NCBI GenBank assembly: GCA_030691295.1
Contig: JAUYEQ010000496.1
Location: 1 to 11,609, forward strand
From: Bacteroidota bacterium
GTDB lineage: Bacteria > Bacteroidota > Bacteroidia > Bacteroidales > Prolixibacteraceae
Length of the DNA: 11,609 nt
Direction: 5' to 3'
The notes beneath the pieces were generated by a model. The model was not told the DNA's origin, ran no database searches, and saw only the letters and a list, made by a program, of their open reading frames with translations. The position numbers were made by a program, and so were the translations under genes. Positions 1-6,880 of this stretch are shown in pieces. The stretch's first letter is position 1. Every line of letters begins with the position of its first letter.

Positions 1-1
1 T

Positions 2-1042
2 TTCAGGGAGCGAATCCGGGTAAATGGCGAAATGATTGGTGAAGAAGCGGTGGTGCAGTTTACCAAATCGTTCCTGAAGCAAAACGAAACCGAAAAACTG
101 GAACCTTCCTTTTTTGAGTTGACTGTATCTATGGCCTTCGATTATTTCAGAACCATGGAGGTTGATGTGGCCGTGATTGAAGTCGGTTTGGGTGGCAGAC
201 TCGATTCTACCAATATTATAACTCCTGAAGTGTCGGTAATTACCAATATCAGTTTCGATCACATGGCATTGCTGGGCAACACATTGCAGCTAATTGCAGC
301 AGAAAAAGGTGGGATAATTAAAAAAACCATACCTGTCGTAATTGGGGAATCGTCTCCTGAAACGAATGTTGTTTTTGAACAAATCGCAGCCAGGACAGGA
401 TCATCAATTTCATTTGCCAGTCAATACTACGAATCAACCTATGGAATGATGACCATTGACGGAAAGCAAAGCCTGAATATCAGAAGCAATGACAAAGTGG
501 TTTATGCCGATCTGCAACTGGATTTGCTGGGCATTTATCAACGCCATAACGTTCCAACGGTGTTAAAAAGCATTGACATCCTGAACGAAAAAGGATGGAA
601 TTTGCCGGAATCAGTTATTAGGAAAGGATTGAAAAATACCATCCGAAATACAGGTTTGATGGGGCGTTGGCAGATAATCGGACACAATCCGCTCACTGTT
701 TGCGATACCGGACACAATCCGGCAGGTATCAAATTGGTGATTGAACAAATCAAACAAACAGCCTGGGAGAAGCTGCACATCGTGATTGGCATGGTAAACG
801 ACAAGGATCAGGACGAAGTTTTGTCAATTCTTCCGTCCAATGCATACTATTATTTCACAAAAGCAGACATACCCCGTGCAACTGAACCAGAAGAACTGGC
901 AGCAAAAGCAAGCCTGTTTGGCCTGAAGGGAAATAGTTATCCGTCTGTTCGTCAGGCACTCACCGAAGCCCTTGCAAATGCAGGTAAAAATGATTTGGTT
1001 TTTGTGGGAGGAAGCAATTTTGTGGTGGCTGAAGTTTTGTAA
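2..1042 (+). CDS. folC: FolC, dihydrofolate/folylpolyglutamate synthase (5' truncated by window edge)
   Basis: Bifunctional ATP-dependent ligase of folate synthesis: adds glutamate to dihydropteroate and extends the polyglutamate tail of folates in the cytoplasm. The frame is open from base 2, where the codons read FRERIRVNGEMIGEE. This matches the conserved segment following the SPHL motif of FolC, so the ATG at 32 is internal and the real start, with the GTNGKGS P-loop, lies upstream of the window. Visible Mur-ligase-family signatures are EVGLGGRLDSTNII, ITNISFDHMALLG and EKGGIIK in the central domain, and GRWQ followed by CDTGHNPAG (codons around 701-727), the C-terminal ligase motif. About 346 of the usual roughly 420-430 residues are present, ending at a normal TAA. 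A 13-nt exact direct repeat at 679-691 and 709-721 duplicates the GHNP codons. A tRNA gene with its own promoter follows. Family identity is near certain. Confidence 0.95.
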   Translation, partial: FRERIRVNGEMIGEEAVVQFTKSFLKQNETEKLEPSFFELTVSMAFDYFRTMEVDVAVIEVGLGGRLDSTNIITPEVSVITNISFDHMALLGNTLQLIAAEKGGIIKKTIPVVIGESSPETNVVFEQIAARTGSSISFASQYYESTYGMMTIDGKQSLNIRSNDKVVYADLQLDLLGIYQRHNVPTVLKSIDILNEKGWNLPESVIRKGLKNTIRNTGLMGRWQIIGHNPLTVCDTGHNPAGIKLVIEQIKQTAWEKLHIVIGMVNDKDQDEVLSILPSNAYYYFTKADIPRATEPEELAAKASLFGLKGNSYPSVRQALTEALANAGKNDLVFVGGSNFVVAEVL

Positions 1043-1060
1043 TATTTTTTAAATATTTTG

Positions 1061-1091
1061 TTTGCACATTTCAAAAATGGGTCTATCTTTG
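1061..1091 (+). promoter_or_regulatory. Bacteroidota-type promoter for tRNA-Val
   Basis: TTTG at 1061-1064, a 19-nt spacer, then TATCTTTG at 1084-1091. This fits the -33 TTTG / -7 TAnnTTTG consensus of the Bacteroidota primary sigma factor exactly. Transcription should begin a few bases downstream, about 30-35 nt before the tRNA. The leader contains a small inverted repeat (CGCTTT at 1095-1100, AAAGCG at 1108-1113). This is the best promoter match in the window. Confidence 0.8.
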
Positions 1092-1131
1092 CAACGCTTT
1101 AAAAAACAAAGCGAGTTCACAAAACAAAATC

Positions 1132-1206
1132 GGGCGATTAGCTCAGCTGGTTCAGAGCATCTGGTTTACACCCAGAGGGTCGGCGGTTCGAATCCGTCAT
1201 CGCCCA
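1132..1206 (+). tRNA. tRNA-Val, anticodon TAC
   Basis: The full cloverleaf can be drawn. The acceptor stem GGGCGAT (1132-1138) pairs with ATCGCCC (1199-1205), with discriminator A at 1206. The D arm is GCTC...GAGC. The anticodon stem TCTGG/CCAGA encloses the loop TTTACAC, giving anticodon TAC, which reads GTN valine codons. The T arm is GGCGG-TTCGAAT-CCGTC with one G-T wobble. CCA is not encoded; CTTA follows the discriminator base. A promoter lies upstream and a terminator immediately downstream, so it is a single-gene transcription unit. Confidence 0.97.
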
Positions 1207-1210
1207 CTTA

Positions 1211-1240
1211 AGAGGATAACGAAAGTTGTCCTCTTTTTTT
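1211..1240 (+). terminator. Intrinsic terminator of the tRNA-Val gene
   Basis: AGAGGATAAC (1211-1220), GAAA tetraloop, GTTGTCCTCT (1225-1234). This forms a 10-bp stem with one wobble pair, and the run of Ts continues to 1240. It begins 4 nt after the tRNA. The strong stem, GNRA loop and U-tract make this a textbook terminator. Confidence 0.9.
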
Positions 1241-1560
1241 ATGCTTTTTAATTGAGATACATAGGATCACATGGGATCACTTCATATTCTTGTGGGACGA
1301 AAAAGATGATCGATTTGTATTCAAGCCTTTTGTCCTCAAGCCGGACTGGCTCTTCCTTTTCCAAACGATGAAAAGGAAGCAAAAATCTTGTCAAAACGAA
1401 CCCTCAGCCGGGCGTTTTTTTGACGGCCCACACACCCACTTCGAATAAGGCAAACGCAAAATAACAGCACAAACCACCGCAACGGAATGCCATGAGCCGA
1501 TTTATGACAAGGTAAAAGAAAAGAAGGTTTCTTTTTATTGTGCCTCTCCGGCCCCCTAAT
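1241..1560. other. Intergenic stretch without a convincing gene
   Basis: No open frame with a credible start or family match is seen on either strand. The segment is less AT-rich than its 3' neighbour and has locally coding-like, intercut frames: one reads LKPDWLFLFQTMKRKQKSC around 1335-1390 and ends at a TAA near 1446, and another reads KVKEKKVSFYCASPAP just before a TAA ending at 1560. These could be remains of a gene or of a dispersed repeat. A short tandem repeat (GGATCAC twice, about 1263-1280) lies near its start. Confidence 0.4.
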
Positions 1561-1702
1561 TTTACAGTAAGATTAATTTTTTGATAAAAAGCAATGTCTT
1601 ACTATTTATTTTCACTTTTCGTATACTTTTTGAGTTATTTTTGTACTCGATATTAAACAGCATTATAGAATAAAACATTACTTTTGTCGTTCAATTCCAA
1701 AT

Positions 1703-1725
1703 AACAGCTTTCCCATTAAGCTGTT
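1703..1725 (+). repeat. Perfect 8-bp inverted repeat in the leader region
   Basis: AACAGCTT (1703-1710), 7-nt loop TCCCATT, AAGCTGTT (1718-1725). A T-rich stretch with interruptions follows, too weak to call a terminator. It could be an operator or an mRNA hairpin upstream of the regulator gene. Confidence 0.4.
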
Positions 1726-1842
1726 TCGTATTTTGGTTAGGCATTTTTGTGTGACTGAGGAGGCGAAGCTGTGAAAAAAGCATCCTAAATATTCAGCTAA
1801 AGCACTCAACATCAACATCTGCAAATCATCTTCACAATTCAT

Positions 1843-1868
1843 ATAAACGATCAGAAAAAATCGTTTAT
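1843..1868 (+). promoter_or_regulatory. 9-bp inverted repeat abutting the regulator start codon
   Basis: ATAAACGAT (1843-1851) and ATCGTTTAT (1860-1868) are exact inverted copies separated by CAGAAAAA. The right arm ends 8 nt before the ATG at 1877, so as RNA the hairpin would sit over the ribosome landing site. As DNA it is a two-fold-symmetric site of the kind winged-helix proteins bind, which would suit autoregulation. Symmetry and position are seen; function is inferred. Confidence 0.4.
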
Positions 1869-1876
1869 CCTTAAAA

Positions 1877-2413
1877 ATGATAGAAAGTTTAATTACATCG
1901 AAAACCCGAATCAAACTCCTTCTTAAATTCTTCCTGAACAGTCAGACAAAGAGTTACCTGAGGAGTTTGGAAACCGAATTTGGAGAATCCACCAATTCGA
2001 TAAGGGTAGAACTGAACCGGCTCGAGAACGCAGGATTGCTTGATACATCCACTGAAGGGAACAAAAAAATGTTTCATGCAAACGTTGAGCATCCATTGTT
2101 TAATGACATTAATAACATTCTCAAAAAATTCATTGGCATCGACCAGATAATTGACCAGATCACCACGCAGATCGGTGATTTGCAGGCAGCTTACCTCACA
2201 GGTGATTTTGCCATCGGGAAGGATTCGAAAATTATAGACTTAACTTTGGTCGGTGACAACCTCGATCGGCCTTACATTGATACTTTGGTCGAAAAAGCAG
2301 AAAAATTCATAAGTCGCAAGCTAAAATATATTATCCTGAACAAGGAGGAAATGATTCAGTTTTACAACAACAAACCGGTTTTACTGATCTGGAAATCGGA
2401 CAATAACAAATAG
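1877..2413 (+). CDS. Winged-helix regulator with degenerate nucleotidyltransferase-like domain
   Basis: A 178-residue cytoplasmic protein. Residues 1-72 form a winged helix-turn-helix (LITSKTRIKLLLKFFLN, then GESTNSIRVELNRLENAGLL as the recognition helix, then a wing around 57-68). Residues about 80-172 resemble a small nucleotidyltransferase fold: the segment AAYLTGDFAIGKDSKIIDL sits where active enzymes have G-S...D-x-D. Here the Ser is Asp110 and the first metal-binding Asp is Ile119; only Asp121 remains, so catalysis is unlikely and ligand or partner sensing more likely. I recognise this as a family commonly found at the head of Bacteroidota exopolysaccharide loci. It lies 28 nt upstream of the export gene, consistent with one operon and a regulatory role. 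An inverted repeat stands immediately before its start. The start at 1877 fits the family's usual N-terminus. DNA binding is well supported; target and signal are not known. Confidence 0.8.
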   Translation: MIESLITSKTRIKLLLKFFLNSQTKSYLRSLETEFGESTNSIRVELNRLENAGLLDTSTEGNKKMFHANVEHPLFNDINNILKKFIGIDQIIDQITTQIGDLQAAYLTGDFAIGKDSKIIDLTLVGDNLDRPYIDTLVEKAEKFISRKLKYIILNKEEMIQFYNNKPVLLIWKSDNNK

Positions 2414-2441
2414 CAAAAAAATAAAGTAAATTCAATTATTT

Positions 2442-5192
2442 ATGAAATCACCAATCTTTAAATTGCAGCCCTTTTATATTCTGGTTTTGGTTGTAGCCTT
2501 TTTTCTATTTGGACCGATGATGTTACAGTCTCAAACAGTTACGCCAGTTATCATGGCACAGATAAACGCTGAATTGCAAAAGCGTGGATTGACCGAGAGT
2601 GAAGTACGCGTAAGGCTTTTACAGAAAGGAATAGATCTCGAAAATGTTCCTCCGGCTGAACTTCCCCAATACCAGAGCAGGGTAACTGCTGTACTGGATG
2701 AACTGGAGGCAGAAAAGAAAGCAGGAAAAAGCGCCCCTCAGCAAATAATAATAAACACACCACAAACGATTCCTCCAGCTGACAATGCTGCAACACAACA
2801 GACCAATACGCCTGCAACAACTGCACCGGTAACGACGATGCAGGAAGCCGCAGCTGAAGCTTCTCAGCGGGTAATACAATCAGCTGAAGCAAAAAAAGGC
2901 AGTCGTAGCAACATATATGGCCATTCGCTATTCACCGATCAGACACTTGATGTTTTTCGCACAACAGATGGCGCGCAGGCACCCGAAACTTATGTACTGG
3001 GCGATGGCGATGAAATCCGCATCACGATTTTCGGAGCTTCACAAACCGATATTCAACAAAAAATTGCTGACGACGGCTCAATCCAACCAACAGGCTCTGC
3101 AAAAATATTTCTGAAAGGATTGACATTGGCACAAGCCCGGCAGGTTATCAAGGACAGGTTGTCGTCTTCTTATACCTTTCGTTCCGATCAGCTTGCATTG
3201 ACCATTGTAACTGCACGAACCATCATGGTTAATGTATTTGGGGAAGCCAAAATTACCGGTGGGTTCAACATTTCAGCCTTGAATTCCGCCCTGAATGCCT
3301 TATCGGCAGCGGGCGGTCCAACCGAAATCGGCTCTGTACGTTCCATTCAGCTCATCCGGGGAGAAACCCGCAAAAACATTGATATTTATGCTTTCATGAA
3401 CGACCCGGCTGCACAGTTCCGGTTTGAACTTCAGAACAACGACATCATTTTTGTTCCGGTCGTAAAACTACTGGTTTCAATAGAAGGTGCCGTAAAACGG
3501 CCAATGTTTTACGAAATGCTCCAGAACGAAACTTTAACCGATTTGATCCGATATTCCGGAGATGTTAAAATGGATGTATTTCCTGATTTTGTGCAGATTC
3601 AGCGCTACGTGAACGGAGAACAACGCCTGATGGAATGGAACCTTGAAGAAGTCAGGACAGGAAAAGTTAAGGTTCCACTTATTAATGGAGATGTGATCCG
3701 CATTAAATCAATTGGAAAACCGATGGATCAATATGTTGACATAGAAGGTAGTGTTTATTACCCCGGACGTTTCGACCTTTCAGCCAATCCCACACTGAGG
3801 AGTCTGCTCGAAAATGCAAAACCGACTTATCAGGCCAAAACCGATGTCTTGTTTATTGAACGGATGAAACCTGATTCAACAGAGGAAGTTCTCACAGTTC
3901 CCTTTCCATCTCAAACTGACGGCAAAGAATTTAGCCTTCAGGCACGCGACCGTATCCGGGTGATGAATCAGGCAAACTATCGTGATATAGATACCATTTC
4001 GGTAAACGGGTTTGTAAGAAAACCATTCAGCAAAACATTTGGACTAACTGATCATCTCACAGTAAAACAAGCCATAGAAATGGCAGGAGGCCTCAAAACC
4101 AGTGTATATCCTGTTGCCTACATTTTCCGCCGGAACATGTTCAACCGAGATGAAATGCAATATATCCGCATTGAATTAAGTCAGTCGGACAATGTTGAAT
4201 TACAGCCCGGCGACCAGCTTAATATCTACGACAACACTTCCTTCACAAATGTGGGCGAAATCAAGGTATTCGGTGCGGTTAATAATCCACGTGGTTTTAC
4301 TTATGACCCAACGCTCACTGTGAGCGACGTTTTAACAAATGCCGAAGGGTTTACTGTTGGCGCTGCACGTAACCGGGTTGAAATATTCAGGACCATCCTC
4401 TCTCCTACCGAAAAAACACGGCTTGACATGATTACAATCGAAGTGGATGAAAATTATCAGGTGGTAAGCCCGCAAAATTTTACCTTGCAACCATACGATC
4501 AGGTAGTGGTTCGTTTAACGCCTGAATTTACACTTGGTCGTTCTATTGAACTCAATGGAGAGGTGACCTATCCTGGAGTATATGTACTTGAAACAAAACA
4601 GGTTCACCTGAGCGAGGTCATCAAAATGGCCGGTGGATTGCTTGGCACTGCCGATCCGCTGGGAAGCCAACTTTTCCGTACTTACCGTAACCGGGGAAAC
4701 ATTAGTGTGAACCTTGGAAAGGCCATGCAAAACAGAGGAAACAATGCCTATGATCCAATCCTTTTCGAGGGAGATGTAATCAACATCAACCGCCTGGAAA
4801 ATACAGTTACCATTCGTGAAAACGGTACCCGGATGGCTCAATATTCTATTTATCCTGAAGAAAATGATATAAAAAACGTCATTTACCAGGGATCAAAATC
4901 AGCCCGATGGTACATCAGAAACTTCGCCGGAGGCTTTCAGCACCGGGCCAACCGCAACAGCGTAACCGTAACCCTTCCAAACGACCAGATGCTTTCAACC
5001 AAACGGTTCCTTTTTATTCGCAATTACCCCAATGTCGAATCAGGTTCAATTGTCAGCCTTCAGATGAAACCGGAAAAACCTGTTTATCCTGATGGTAAAA
5101 AAACTGACTGGGACAGTGCCTTGTCAAGAACAACACAAAGCTTAACCGCTGTGCTGACTTTGTACCTGTTGATAAACCAGTTGGCGAAATAG
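2442..5192 (+). CDS. Wza-type polysaccharide export protein with multiple SLBB domains
   Basis: A 916-residue export protein for capsule or exopolysaccharide, expected in the outer membrane and periplasm. A signal peptide is visible at residues 1-30 (hydrophobic core FYILVLVVAFFLFG, likely cut near LQS-QT). There is no lipobox Cys, unlike classical Wza. Residues 35-95 are helical and charged; 96-135 is a Gln/Pro/Thr/Ala-rich linker. The polysaccharide export domain starts at YVLGDGDEIRITIFG (184-198) and runs to about 258. About six SLBB repeats follow, each opening with a V-x-G-x-V-x-x-P-type strand: VNVFGEAKITGGF (263), VSIEGAVKRPMFYEM (345), VDIEGSVYYPGRF (432), ISVNGFVRKPF (519), IKVFGAVNNPRGF (607), IELNGEVTYPGVY (702). 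A C-terminal domain (about 790-870) and a hydrophobic helix SLTAVLTLYLLINQLA (900-915) end the protein. At more than twice the length of E. coli Wza it matches the long SLBB proteins of Bacteroidota. Neighbours (regulator, Wzz, sugar dehydrogenase) support the role. Confidence 0.93.
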   Translation: MKSPIFKLQPFYILVLVVAFFLFGPMMLQSQTVTPVIMAQINAELQKRGLTESEVRVRLLQKGIDLENVPPAELPQYQSRVTAVLDELEAEKKAGKSAPQQIIINTPQTIPPADNAATQQTNTPATTAPVTTMQEAAAEASQRVIQSAEAKKGSRSNIYGHSLFTDQTLDVFRTTDGAQAPETYVLGDGDEIRITIFGASQTDIQQKIADDGSIQPTGSAKIFLKGLTLAQARQVIKDRLSSSYTFRSDQLALTIVTARTIMVNVFGEAKITGGFNISALNSALNALSAAGGPTEIGSVRSIQLIRGETRKNIDIYAFMNDPAAQFRFELQNNDIIFVPVVKLLVSIEGAVKRPMFYEMLQNETLTDLIRYSGDVKMDVFPDFVQIQRYVNGEQRLMEWNLEEVRTGKVKVPLINGDVIRIKSIGKPMDQYVDIEGSVYYPGRFDLSANPTLRSLLENAKPTYQAKTDVLFIERMKPDSTEEVLTVPFPSQTDGKEFSLQARDRIRVMNQANYRDIDTISVNGFVRKPFSKTFGLTDHLTVKQAIEMAGGLKTSVYPVAYIFRRNMFNRDEMQYIRIELSQSDNVELQPGDQLNIYDNTSFTNVGEIKVFGAVNNPRGFTYDPTLTVSDVLTNAEGFTVGAARNRVEIFRTILSPTEKTRLDMITIEVDENYQVVSPQNFTLQPYDQVVVRLTPEFTLGRSIELNGEVTYPGVYVLETKQVHLSEVIKMAGGLLGTADPLGSQLFRTYRNRGNISVNLGKAMQNRGNNAYDPILFEGDVININRLENTVTIRENGTRMAQYSIYPEENDIKNVIYQGSKSARWYIRNFAGGFQHRANRNSVTVTLPNDQMLSTKRFLFIRNYPNVESGSIVSLQMKPEKPVYPDGKKTDWDSALSRTTQSLTAVLTLYLLINQLAK

Positions 5193-5205
5193 GATGGAGG
5201 AAAAA

Positions 5206-5221
5206 GGTTGTCGGTTGTCGG
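5206..5221 (-). repeat. CAACC-family repeat, reverse orientation
   Basis: GGTTGTCGGTTGTCGG is the reverse complement of the CCGACAACCGACAACC strings found in other spacers. It starts 14 nt after the export gene stop and is the only clear reverse-strand copy in the window. Confidence 0.6.
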
Positions 5222-5262
5222 TAAAATAGGAACAATCAACAGTTAATGATCTTTTGATGCAG

Positions 5263-5327
5263 CGTCATGCCGAACTTGTTTCGGCATCCCTTCTATGATG
5301 AGACCCTGAAACAAGTTCAGGGTGACG
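5263..5327. repeat. Twin-hairpin REP-like element
   Basis: Two 28-nt arms (5263-5290 and 5300-5327) are inverted copies of each other, sharing CGTCA and an exact 11-nt core (GAACTTGTTTC / GAAACAAGTTC). Each arm is also its own hairpin: ATGCCGAA-CTTGT-TTCGGCAT (5267-5287) and ACCCTGAA-ACAAG-TTCAGGGT (5303-5323). Stem bases differ between arms but each stem stays fully paired, and the two loops are complementary to each other. This is the architecture of bacterial REP/BIME elements. It lies between the export and chain-length genes, where it might affect transcript processing. Confidence 0.75.
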
Positions 5328-5362
5328 ATCCATCGACAATATAACGTTGACATGACACTAAC

Positions 5363-5454
5363 GGCAACCAACAACTTTTTCACAACCGACAACCATTTCA
5401 ACAACTGACAACTTCATTCACAACCGACAACAATTCTGACAACTGACAACCTTT
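5363..5454 (+). repeat. CAACC-family degenerate repeat array
   Basis: Irregular recurrences of CAACCGACAACC and CAACTGACAACC separated by short T/C-rich bits such as ATTT and TTCATT. The array fills most of the 90 nt before the Wzz-like gene. Unit spacing is irregular, so it is neither a microsatellite nor a CRISPR array. The same strings recur around 6719, 6797, 8351, 9710 and 10640. Confidence 0.65.
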
Positions 5455-5478
5455 TCATAACTCCTCAACATTTAGCAT

Positions 5479-6603
5479 ATGTCCGAACAACAAACTCCTG
5501 TCAAGCCTGCGCCAATCGCTGACGACGAAATCGATCTTCTGGCACTGGTAAAAACCATGTGGAATGGACGCAGAACCATTATAATAGCTGTAATTTTCGG
5601 AGCAATTCTGGGTGTTGCAGTCGCCCTGCTCTCGCCCAAAGAATATACCGCCTCTTCAGTAATGGTTCCCCAGATGGGCGACAGTCAATCGAAGATGGGC
5701 GGATTGGGCGGATTGGCAGCTTTGGCAGGCATCAGTCTGGATGTGAATCCGGGAGCTGAACTTTCGCCGATGGTTTATCCTCAAATTATAAGCAGCATTC
5801 CCTTTCAGTTGGAAATGATGAATACCCCGCTCAATTTTCAGGAACATTCACAGCCCATTACCCTGTTCGATTATTACACAAAATACAGTAAATCGTCCGT
5901 TTTTGGTTCAATAAAAAAATACACCATCGGTCTTCCGGGAGTAATAATCGGCGTCCTAAAAGGGAAACCAAAAGCATTGGCCATGCCCGCTGATTCGACA
6001 AAACAGCCAATCCTGCTGACTGAAGACCAATACACCGTAAAAAAATCGTTGGATGAAATTATTTCGCTCGATGTGAATGCCAAGGAAGGATATTTAACAC
6101 TTGCAACCCGCATGCCGGAACCATTGGTTGCGGCGCAGCTAGCCCAAAAATCGCAGGATTTGCTGCAACGATACATCACCGAATTTAAAATTGAAAAAGC
6201 CAAAGCCAACCTCGATTTTATTCAGGGTCGATACAACGAAACCAAAGTCGAATTCGAAAAAGCTCAGGTAAGCCTTGCAATTGTGAGCGACCGCAACAAA
6301 AATTTCACCAGCGGCTTGTCGCAGATTGAAACCGACCGTATTCAAACCCGTTACACCATTGCATATACTGTTTTTCAGGATCTGGCGAAACAATTGGAAC
6401 AGGCAAAAATTCAGGTAAAAAAGGACACACCTGTATTTACAATAATAGAACCTGTTACCGTTCCTACGGAAAAATCGAAACCTAAAAAAGCGATGATCGT
6501 GGCCATCTGGCTATTTCTGGGCGGTATTCTGGGAGTTGGAATCGTATTTGGAAGGGAATATCTCGGCGACCTGAAGTCCAAGTGGAATGAAACGAACGGG
6601 TAA
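5479..6603 (+). CDS. Wzz-type polysaccharide chain-length regulator
   Basis: A 374-residue inner-membrane polysaccharide co-polymerase that sets polymer length and links polymerisation to the Wza-type exporter. Residues 1-32 are cytoplasmic and include DDEIDLLALVKTMWNGRR, the typical Wzz lead-in. Transmembrane helix 1 spans about 33-51 (TIIIAVIFGAILGVAVALL). The periplasmic part starts with EYTASSVMVPQ and a Gly-rich segment (74-84), and about 215-310 is a long, charged, probably coiled-coil stretch. A Pro-containing segment VPTEKSKPKK precedes helix 2 (about 338-358, rich in Gly). The protein ends 16 residues later with no Walker motif, so there is no fused tyrosine kinase. It lies between the export and sugar-precursor genes, but with 286 nt of repeat-rich DNA upstream, so cotranscription is uncertain. 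The start at 5479 leaves a normal cytoplasmic tail. Confidence 0.9.
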   Translation: MSEQQTPVKPAPIADDEIDLLALVKTMWNGRRTIIIAVIFGAILGVAVALLSPKEYTASSVMVPQMGDSQSKMGGLGGLAALAGISLDVNPGAELSPMVYPQIISSIPFQLEMMNTPLNFQEHSQPITLFDYYTKYSKSSVFGSIKKYTIGLPGVIIGVLKGKPKALAMPADSTKQPILLTEDQYTVKKSLDEIISLDVNAKEGYLTLATRMPEPLVAAQLAQKSQDLLQRYITEFKIEKAKANLDFIQGRYNETKVEFEKAQVSLAIVSDRNKNFTSGLSQIETDRIQTRYTIAYTVFQDLAKQLEQAKIQVKKDTPVFTIIEPVTVPTEKSKPKKAMIVAIWLFLGGILGVGIVFGREYLGDLKSKWNETNG

Positions 6604-6880
6604 GAGAGAGAAAGGGCGATGAGGAGACGGGGTGATAATATCCAATGCTCAATGATCAATAACGAATAAAAAATAAGAAACAAGAAATAAGGAAGGAACG
6701 ACAGCGCGACGGGGAAGCAACCGACAACCCTTTGACAACTGACAACGCCACGTCTATCGAAAAACCTTATTTTAATTCGTGAAATTCGTATTTTTACTGA
6801 CAACTGACAACCCTTTCGACAACTGACAACCTTTCACAATTCGTGCAATTCGCTCAAATCCGTGTAATCCTTTATAATCC
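6604..6880. repeat. Mosaic of four short repeat families between wzz-like and wbpA
   Basis: This spacer has no gene and is nearly all repeat. Order: a G/A-rich string with GGGCGAT (6604-6632); an ATAATATCCAA string (6635-6645) followed by A-rich degenerate sequence; CAACC units (6719-6746); an AATTCGTGAAATTCGTATTTTT unit starting about 6774; a second CAACC block (6797-6831); and AATTCGTGCAATTCGC plus a degraded copy (6837-6870). The same modules appear in other orders in the spacers at 8318, 9235, 9655 and 10610. No clear promoter for the next gene is seen. Confidence 0.65.

Larger units (their letters stand above)
1561..1876 (+). promoter_or_regulatory. AT-rich upstream region of the polysaccharide regulator gene
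   Basis: About 315 nt of AT-rich DNA with no supported gene. TATTTTTG at 1636-1643 fits the -7 TAnnTTTG box, but no TTTG lies 19-21 nt upstream, so this is only half a promoter. If used, it would give a leader of roughly 225 nt before the start at 1877. The two perfect inverted repeats listed separately (1703-1725 and 1843-1868) fall inside this possible leader. A long structured leader before a polysaccharide locus is plausible, but that is inference. Confidence 0.35.

Noticed and set aside
1084..1240. Tandem tRNA cluster
   Set aside because: Only one cloverleaf can be folded, and a strong terminator follows directly.
1678..1914. 78-codon frame on the reverse strand upstream of the regulator
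   Set aside because: It overlaps the regulator start, is AT-rich, resembles no family I know, and is better explained as regulatory DNA.
2551..2892. Reverse-strand frames of 86-113 codons over the 5' part of the export gene
   Set aside because: They lie opposite a clear signal peptide and linker; composition is low complexity and no motif is seen.
5263..5327. Rho-independent terminator between export and chain-length genes
   Set aside because: Both hairpins lack a following U-tract and the bipartite symmetric layout fits a REP-like element better.
5363..5454. CRISPR array from repeated CAAC units
   Set aside because: Units are 12-15 nt, degenerate and irregularly spaced, with no uniform spacers and no cas genes nearby.
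5479..6603. Fused tyrosine kinase (Wzc type) in the chain-length protein
   Set aside because: The protein ends 16 residues after the second transmembrane helix; no Walker A or tyrosine-rich tail.
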